64,000 nt of DNA from Ampullaceana balthica (lineage: Eukaryota; Mollusca; Gastropoda; Lymnaeidae). A program made the position numbers and the translations under genes. A model generated the notes under the pieces. It did no database searches, was not told the DNA's origin, and saw nothing but the letters and a program-made list of their open reading frames with translations. Positions within the stretch are counted from its first letter, which is position 1. Every line of letters starts with the position of its first letter. Positions 47,701 through 57,477 of the stretch are shown one piece after another. The DNA is taken from contig CALYLW010000164.1 of the NCBI GenBank assembly GCA_944989445.1, forward strand, positions 621,001-685,000. The letters are read 5' to 3'.

Positions 47701-50700
47701 AAAAAATAAATAAGTGTAACAACAACAACAACAATAACAAACTTATAACAAAGACAATAACAAGATCTATAACCAACTCACCCCCGTTTCTTAAATGTCG
47801 CCAACACGATGATAGCGATGATGATGACAAGTCCAAGCAATCCGGCAAAGACAATGCCAGCAATAGCGCTATCTGTATATCCTTTTTAATAAATTAAAAA
47901 AAATAATTAAAGTAATTCCAACTGATTAAATATAGCTTCTTTAAAGCTAACCAGTAACTGACATAAGTTGGCATGAATTACAGGCGGCTGGACATTGATT
48001 GTCCTAGCCACACGATCCCTTCGTATGACGTGGCTACAGAGACTTGTAAACGCTGCTTCACTTGCCCCATAGGCCAAAGACGGCGTAGGTTCTGTAGAGG
48101 GAACTTTACTCTCCCTTTTTCTCTACTTAAAGGTAATGTTTTTTGTAACCTTCAAATAATGAATATTAAAAAAAAATTAGAAAAGCTAAAACTTAAAAAT
48201 GAATATACAAAAAAAGGTATGCGTGAGCATGACAGAACGAAAAAAATAAATAAATAAATACAATTTAAAAAAATAATAACGTATTGACAAAAATCCTTCG
48301 TTAAATAAATGAAACCCATTTTGTGATAGATAGGTTTAGTTAAAATTGAAGGTGACAAAAGATTTTTGGACTTTATCGTAACGAGATTGGTCGGGATAAC
48401 GACATGGGCGCCAGTGGAAACCTAATGAAAACACCCACCAACGAACTCACTCACCTGTTAGGGCACCTGGATCTTGGACCACACCCGTGGACACGGACAG
48501 CTGGACGGCCTCAATGGCGTACTTGTGTCCACCTGATTTGATATCTGACAGACAGAGAGGGAACAAGACAGTGTGCTCAAGGGGCATAACTGAACGAAGG
48601 GATCGCCCTTCTGGTACAGAATGGTTATGTGATTTAAAATACATTTCTACGAGGCAGGAAGGATTCGATTACCGGCACGCGGGCATAACTTTTTTTTAAA
48701 TACTGCGACCCGTTGAAGTTGGTTTTTTGCTTTTCGTGCATGTTGTGCAACACTTAAGATCAAGTGATTAAATAATAAAACCTATCTCCTCCCACCTAAA
48801 TTAGGACCACCCATCCAAAATATGTCAATCCCCCAAACCTAGCTCCACCCACTAACACAGGACCACCCACCAAACCTAGCTCCACCCACCTAACATAGGT
48901 CAACCCACCAAACCTAGCTCCACCCACTAACACAGGACCACCCACCAAACCTAGCTCCACCCACCTAACATAGTTCAACCCACCAAACCTAGCTCCACCC
49001 TTCAAACATAAAACCACCTACTACCTAATACAGGACCACCTACCCAAACTTAGCTCCACCCACCTGCATCCATGTCTGTCTTGATTTGTTTCGCAAGGGC
49101 CACACTTTTCTCCCCCGTCAGGTCGGTTAAAACCACTTGTATCCAACCTTCACTGGTCATGGAAACTGTTGTGTTGACATCCTGGTCTCGCTGGGAGAGA
49201 TTGGTTGCACGGAAATTATTTCTATAATTGGGCGTTCAATAGGAAAGATAATACGAATTTTAAGTCATATAGCACTATAGTCAACGGCTCCTCTGCTCTT
49301 AAATCTGACCGCCTGAAAACCCAGTTCCCCTCGAAAGCTGACTAACCCTGGTCTATTCCCCAGGGTGGAAGCTGGTCGTTGGTTAGAGTTAGTGTTATAG
49401 GGTTAATTGGTGTTGCTGCGTCTCAAAAGGCTTGTGTTACCCATACTGTTGGGATTTGGGGTTAAAATGACGATTAGGTGTCCCAAGGTTTGTTGTTTCT
49501 CTGTTGGTAAAAACGTGTTAAAACATATACAACGTGCTATGAGGTGGAGACGGCGACCCGTCAAAACGGCCCCGGACAAAGCGGCCCCGGACAAAACGGC
49601 CCCGACTTAACGACCCCGGTCAAAACGGCCCCAGACAAATTGTTTATATATTTTAACAAAACATTAACATTTTTTTTGCATTTTAAGCTTTTTTCAACTA
49701 AAAGAAGTGGTGAAATTGTAAAATTATTTCTTGTGATGTTATTATATTATTTGTTGTAAAACGTGACTTGGTACCATTTCGAGTAAAGGCTATTAAATTC
49801 ACTCTTATGATGTCATTATTATTGTTTCTTCTGAGCTAAACCTGACACTGAATCGGTGAGGAAAAATACGAATATAAAATTTGAGTGAACATGTTACTTT
49901 TAGTCCATCTATTAGTCCTGGGCCGTTTTGTCGGGGCCGTTATGTCGGAGTCCATTTGTCGGGGCCGTTTTGTCCAGGGCCGTTTTGTCGACATCCCCTC
50001 GTGTGTAAGTTGGCTCGTCGTTTGGTGTAATGTGTTATTGAAATTTTTCAATTACTGTGTATCACATACACGACACGATTCACTGGTCATTTGATCGCCC
50101 GTACGCGACTGGCGTTGTTTAATTTAACCCCCCTGTGTGCGTTTTTTTTTTAACATTGTTGGTTTGTATCTTTATTATGTTTTTAACACAGTTTGTTTCT
50201 TGGTGTGAGATCCCGACGCTCCATTGAACTATCACATGTCATAAGATGGAGGGAAGAAATCTTGATGGGTTACCAAATGTTTTGGTTGTTTTGCGTATGA
50301 GAGTTTTGGGTGAACGGTGTGAGAACGTTATAGAGACTGATGAAACGCTTCCGTGTACATAGGAGTATAACCCGGGGGGTTTTTGCAGAGGCTCTCATAG
50401 GGTTGGGTTGCGGTGTCACCTTCTAGAAGATACGGTAGCGCTTAGGTGTGTACCCCCTCGCACTTACCCAAAAAAAACCTCTTTGTGCTCGCCAAGTGCT
50501 AATAAACGGGAACTTGGAAGGAATTTTAGCAATTTGGTGTCCACCTCTTGTGTTGTGTGTTTGTTACGTACCCCCACGGTGCGAAGGTCTGTACCCCACC
50601 CACACACCCCCCTAGATGTGACGCCTTCTTGGTTTTTTTGTCCGGCTTATGTGATAAACCCCCCTGGCTCTCGCTGAGCAGGAAGTGGGGCGCGCGGGCA

Positions 50701-53700
50701 TGAATGAGTGTATATGCATGTGTAAGTTTGGTTCATTTCTCATCAAAATGTCATTTGGAGTCTTTCTCAAACTTGGTCATTGGTCGTTTCATAAGTATTT
50801 ATTAGATTAATCCGGAATCTGAGTCATTGGGCACCGCCACGAGCTCTCAATTTTGGGACTTTTCATGTGCAAAAATGTCTAAGAATAGTCGTGATTGTGT
50901 TAACTTTAAACTGTTGTCCGAGGTGTTCCAAGTCATTGAGCGCCCACTATAAGTTACACGGAATATTTACTCTCTTTAACATTTTTTAACAAATATGAAG
51001 TTTAGCGATGATTCTATTTTAATGTTTTATATTATATCAATAAAATTAGTAGTTAGATTCATTTCTTTGTTTTATAACTTATGTTATGAGATTGTGGTTG
51101 TAGTTAGATCAGAGAGAAGGTCGTAACCAGAATATTTTTATTCTGTGATTAAAAACTTGCTCCGCTTAAGATGCTCATCTGAAAAAAAAACAAAAAAAAG
51201 ACGTACTTGGTGTTTGAAAATAACACCTTGCAACACCAACTACTACCGGCAGTAACTGGCTGACAACAAAAAATACTTCTTAAAAATTACAGCAACGATG
51301 AGCTTTTCAAAAATATGTACTTATTAGGAGGAGAGGTTTTCGTGGTCGCGCTAAATCCTCTTGTAGTCCTATTCTGCTGTATGTCATGATGTATGTCATG
51401 ACCCACTCCCTTACCGCAGTACTTGCAACAAGCTCCCACGGGTTGTATTGTTTCACGACACCGAGGACGTCGACATGACACGACGTGGCTGCAGATCTTG
51501 GACACAATCTGTCATAGATAAGATGCCATTGACACAATCTGTCATAGATAAGATGCCATTGACACAATCTGTCATAGATAAGATGCCATTGACACAATCT
51601 GTCATGGATAAGATGTCACATATAATATGTCATAGATCAAATGTCATGGACAGGAGGCCATTGGTAAGATGCCATATATAAGATGTCGTTGCACACAATA
51701 TGTCATGGATAAGATGTCTTAGATAAAATGTCATTTTACTGGAGAGCCATTGGTAAGATGTCATGCATACAATATCATGGACACAATATGTCATATATAA
51801 GATGTCATGGACACAATCTGTCATATATAAATGTCATGTATGGGATGCCATTGGCCAGATGTAATGGACAGGATGCCATTGGTAAGATGTCATGGACAGG
51901 ATGCCATTGGTAAGATGTCATGGAACAAGATGCCATTGGTAAGATGCCATTGGTAAGATGTCATGACAGGATGTCATTGGTAAGATGTCATGGACAGGAC
52001 CTCCGCCCGGCCATTCACACAATCCTACCTCTGGTCGGTCGTTCCCACAAGCACAACCTTTGATGTCCCGACATTCTCTGCTCCGAACGTCCACGGGGTT
52101 GCCGCCCGTGGGTTGTATAAACATTTTCCTTATGTCTGCGTTGTTGAAGTAGTCCGTTAGCGCGCCCGAGGTGCTGAATGCCTGGAACACACCAAAAACA
52201 TCGTCGCCAATAATGTGTGAACAAATTTTTATTTAAAAAATGAACACCATAAAAGGACGGGCGCCAAGTGGCTCACGCAAAGTGACCAACACAACGTGAC
52301 CAAACACAAAGTGACCAACACAAAGTGACCAACCAACAAAAAGTGACCAAACACAAAGTGACCAACACAAAGTGACCAACACAAAGTGACCAAAACAACG
52401 GGACCAACGCAAAGTGACCACCACAAAGTGACCAACCAACACAAAATGACCAAATACAAAGTGACCAACACAACGTGACCAACACAAAGTGACCAACGCA
52501 AAGTGACAAACGCAATGTTACCTATACAACGTGAGCAACACAAAATGACCAACACAAAGTGACCAAACACAAAGTGACCAACACAAAGTGACCAAAACAA
52601 CGGGACCACGCAAAGTGACACCACAAAGTGACCAACCACACAAAATGACCAAATACAAAGTGACCAACACAACGTGACCAACACAAAGTGACCAACGCAA
52701 AGTGACAAACGCAATGTTACCTATACAACGTGAGCAACACAAAATGACCAACACAAAGTGACCAAACACAAAGTGACCAACACAAAGTGACCAAACACAA
52801 AGTGACCAACACAAAGTTACCAACTCAAAGTGACCAAAACAAAGTGACCAAACACAAAGCGACCAACACAAAAGTGACGAAACACAAGGTGACCAACCAA
52901 CACAAAGTGACCAACGCAAAGTGACCAAACTCTGTGTCCATAAAGACTGACCAATACAGAGACACCCAACCGCTCGGCACAATCACACACGAGTTAGCAG
53001 AATGTGAATACAACAACAGTAACTGACCTGTCCAGACACTTTCATTGACTTAATTGGAGTCGGGCGGACGTTGTCCGTGAGGTTGACGTAATACAGCCTG
53101 TCCCGCGGGAAGATGACGTCATCGTACGCGCAGGGCACGTTCTCTGCCTCGAGGACGGAGTTGAGGCAGCCCCCGCCCCTCTCTGTGGACGAGCTGCACC
53201 AGTTCCCCGGGTCCATCCACGCCCTGGCATGGCTGACGTCAAACGTGAGGTCTGTCGAGGGATGGTTGGTGTTATTCCTCAACATTTAAACTGATGTGTA
53301 ATGAGTGATTGGTCCAACCCAGGTGACACTTTCGTTATACTTTCCATATGGTTACGTTTGATTTGGAAAATTGAATAGGGACGGCTCAATTTTTTTTCGT
53401 CCCAGACGAAACTAACCCCAGCTCCCCCCCCCCAAATAATTTTAAAAAATAAAAAATTCCCGCATGATGGCCAGGCGGTCCTCTATCTTAGAGGATCTGG
53501 TCACTAAAAGTAGGCTGAAGACCACTGGGCCCTACAGCGTTTGATGACAAAACCTATGCTTGAATAACTTCAGTGCCGCATACTCCTATAATAAATATGA
53601 CAAAATATGGAACTAGGCAATCCTATTGCTCTTTCTGGTTTTGGATTACACCGCAGCTCAGTTTTTATTATATTTTATTAGTGTTATTATTATTATTTTG

Positions 53701-56700
53701 TATATGTCTATTTGTTCGTTGAGCAAGACTTTTTGCCGAAACGTTCTTTGTTCTGTAACGTCGTGTCAGGCCTATACATACCCTGTTTAAAAAAAACAAC
53801 AACAGCAACATACATTTGTCTTATCTATACAGACGCTCCTTCTATCTATACAGAAGATTAATGCGTCCACAGACCATGCCGGTCTGTTGGCAAGTGAAGC
53901 AGCGTTCACAGGCCACGGCTATAAGGGTTCCACGCATTACCCAGCCGCCTTTATTTCCCTAACTAATGTTAGGTACCCATTCGGAGCTGGGTGGACTCAG
54001 GGACGCCCTAGGCCCCGAGAAAAAATCCTTGCCTTCACATGGATTCGAACCCATGACAATCGGTACGCCAGCCCACCGCGCATGCCACTCATTTAAAGAA
54101 AAATACTCATTTATTGGAGTCAGGTCTCGATTCAGACACATTTAAGACACGCCAGAGAAACACATCCCCATTGAGACACATTTAAGACACGCCAGAGAAA
54201 CACATCCCCATTGAGACACATTGGAGACACGCCAGAGAAACACATCCCCATTGAGACACATCGGAGACACGCCAGAGAAACACATCCCCATTGAGACACA
54301 TCAGACACGCCAGAGAAACGTACCCGCCACTCAGACACTATAGAGAAACATACCTCCATGAAATTCCTGACAGCTGTCACTGTGTGTCTCTGTGAACCCG
54401 AAGCCGACGTTGTTACCAAATATGATCAGTCCGTCTTTGGGCAGGATCTGAGGAGTGGAGTAGTAGCAACAATAACAAGCAATAACAACAGCAACAGCAA
54501 ACAGTAACAACAGCAACCAGTAAGAACAGTAACAACAGCAACAGCAAACAATGTAAACAATAACAAACAGTACAAGAAGAACAAAACAATAGCAACAACG
54601 ATAACAAACCATAACAACAGCAATCACAAACAGCAACAACAAAAATAACAAACAACAAAAAGAACAAACAATAGCAAACAGTAACAACAATAATAAACAG
54701 TAACAACAACAATAAAACATAGTAACAACAGCAATAACAAACCAAAAAAAACAGCAATCACCAATAGTGGCAACAACAATAAACAAAACAATAACAACGG
54801 AAATAACACAAAAAACAGCAAAAACAAAATAAACAGTAAAAAAAAGGAAACAGACTGTTATAACAACAATAACTAACTGTAAGAACATGTCTTTTAGTCT
54901 TTTTACTTTGAACTTTTGATAAGAATCGTTAATCAGATACTTTTGTCTTTTTGGTGTTTTTTTTCTGTGTAGAATTTCATTTACATGATACATTCAACAC
55001 CCACCTCAACCACCACACCCACACACACACACACTCACACGCCCACACCCACATACACACACACCCACACACCCACACCCACACTCACACACCCACTCAC
55101 ACACAAACTCACAACACTTGAAATGAGTCGATTGTGACCAAAATTGTCACGCGCTTCTGCCCAGTAGATGTACCTATCACGTGACACCAACCAATTATTT
55201 CGGTGACGTAACTATCACGTGATACCTACCAATTATTTCAGTGACGTAACTATCACGTGATACCTACCAATTATTTCAGTGACGTAACTATCACGTGATA
55301 CCTACCAATTATTTCAGTGACGTAACTATCACGTGATACCTACCAATTATTTCAGTGACGTAACTATCACGTGATACCTACCAATTCTTTCAGCGTTGTG
55401 TTGATCTGCACGAAAATAGTTGGGCTGCCGTCAGGAATACCAACGACGTCATTTCCGCACGGCGCTCTCTTGGCGTTCCAGTTGCTAGGATTTTCAAAGT
55501 TTGTGTTTTGCACCCATCTTTTGTACACGCCCATGGCCCGGCCTGTAGTAAAAAAAACAAATGCCACATCAGAAATGATCACTATAACGACATAGGACTT
55601 TAAGATGATATATTAACTTAGAAATTCCGTATCAATCATTACAAAAATAATTTTATTTTTTAATTTTGAAAACTTACAAAACTTTAAGAAAATTATTTTA
55701 AAAAACTAGTATATTACCCGTAAAAAATGACGGCAGTTTTCAGCTGAAATCAATTAATTATGAAAAAAATGCACTTTTTTAAGGCGCCTACGGCGCCCAC
55801 CTTTTTGAAAAGCCCAACTAACTTGTCCTTGTTTGATAAATACGAAATATTAAATTTTCTGAAATGTACACAAAGTATTTTATAATAGGGGTTGTAGGGC
55901 GCCTACGGCGCCCCCTTTGTTTTGTGATTTTATAATTAACCATCATCAAATCCTCTGACATTGACGTCACATAATATTTTTTTACAGCGCATCTTTAATT
56001 TGCACACCTTTTGATGCACACCTTGTATCAATATACATAATTCCCGTTGTTAAATATAATACATTACATTCCATCCATCCATACATACATACAGACACTA
56101 AGCTTGGGTTAATTTTATGTTTGTTGTAATATATTGTCCCTTAAGGTGAATGATATAAGCCAATGCCACCACACATCCTCCCCCCCCCCACTTATGCTGA
56201 AGGGGAAGGACTTCTGTCGGCCCGCAAAAGAAGCATTATGTCTCATAGTACAAAGCATAACCTGAATTCATTCCAACCGCGGCACGGCCCAGGTCTACTT
56301 TGGACTCCATCTTGCGTTCAACCCCCCCACCCCCCCACACACACTATTGTTTCATTGATGGGCATGGGGTGGGGAAGGGAGGGCGCCTAAGACTTCCACA
56401 AACAAACAAAATAGGGGCGAGATTGATCCTTTCCTCAAATTATGTGTTCATTTTAAATTTTAAATAATAATATATATTTTTTTTTAAAAGGGTGAATTTT
56501 TGCACATCAAGTCTGCTATTATTTTTGCGATCCAAATTTAGATGTCACTTGACCTTGTTATACAGGTGCTAAATTTTAGTGTTGTTATATATACATTTTA
56601 TTTTCAAATATTAATTTTAACTATTTATATCTTTAAACAGCTTTCATTAATCAATGGGGGAAAATACAATAAAGCCAGCCGCCATCACACACACATCACA

Positions 56701-57446
56701 ACAAAACCACACAAAACAAAAGAACAAAATGCTTTTCAAGTGTTTTCATTTTTGCAGTTGCTTTAGATTTTGTTTATAAGTCTATATCATTTTTAAAAAA
56801 AAGTATATATGAATGGCAAAAAATAATATTACGATTCATAAGCGCTCCCCATCCAGTTAAGTTTAATAGGGAAATGGAAGTCCAGAAAAATGTTTAACAG
56901 ATGTAGGTCAACAAAAATACATATCAATGTAGGTCAACAAAAATACATATCGAAAAGTATAAATTTATTATATTTATGCATGCCATGCCTATAACTATAA
57001 TAATGTTTGTAAATACTTGACTTCAGTGGTCAGGTCAGCACCTTCCACTTAAATTTAAAATAATGAGACTGAGAGGAAAAACAGTTATCTATAGATATAT
57101 AAATAGGCTATTTTTTAAATCTAAAGCTACTCGGGCTGTTTTGGTACGTATTGTGGACTTTTTCTGAAATCTATATATTTGAAGTTTTAAATAAAAATTG
57201 TAATGTATGTCACTCGAAATAATTTATTATCAATCATTAATTCTGTTAAATACGTTGTTTTGTTTTTTGTTTGTTCCTATTTGCTATCTTGAGATGTAAG
57301 TTATAATAATACGTTAATAAGTTATCGTCTACGTGCTACTGTAAAATAATATAAGAGAGTCCTAGGGTTTTACCCCACACGCTCCACTACTATATACACC
57401 CCCTCCCTGACTGTGACAAGTCCTCATAGTTTGTCTTATTTTATCT

Positions 57447-57477
<31 letters not shown>

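Noticed and set aside
51117..51200. AMN exon 7 at a strong acceptor-like tract
   Set aside because: In the required phase a stop follows after about 13 codons and there is no amnionless-like sequence.
52229..52982. Cysteine/tryptophan-rich minus ORFs up to 161 codons
   Set aside because: Derived from the 14-bp repeat in AMN intron 4.
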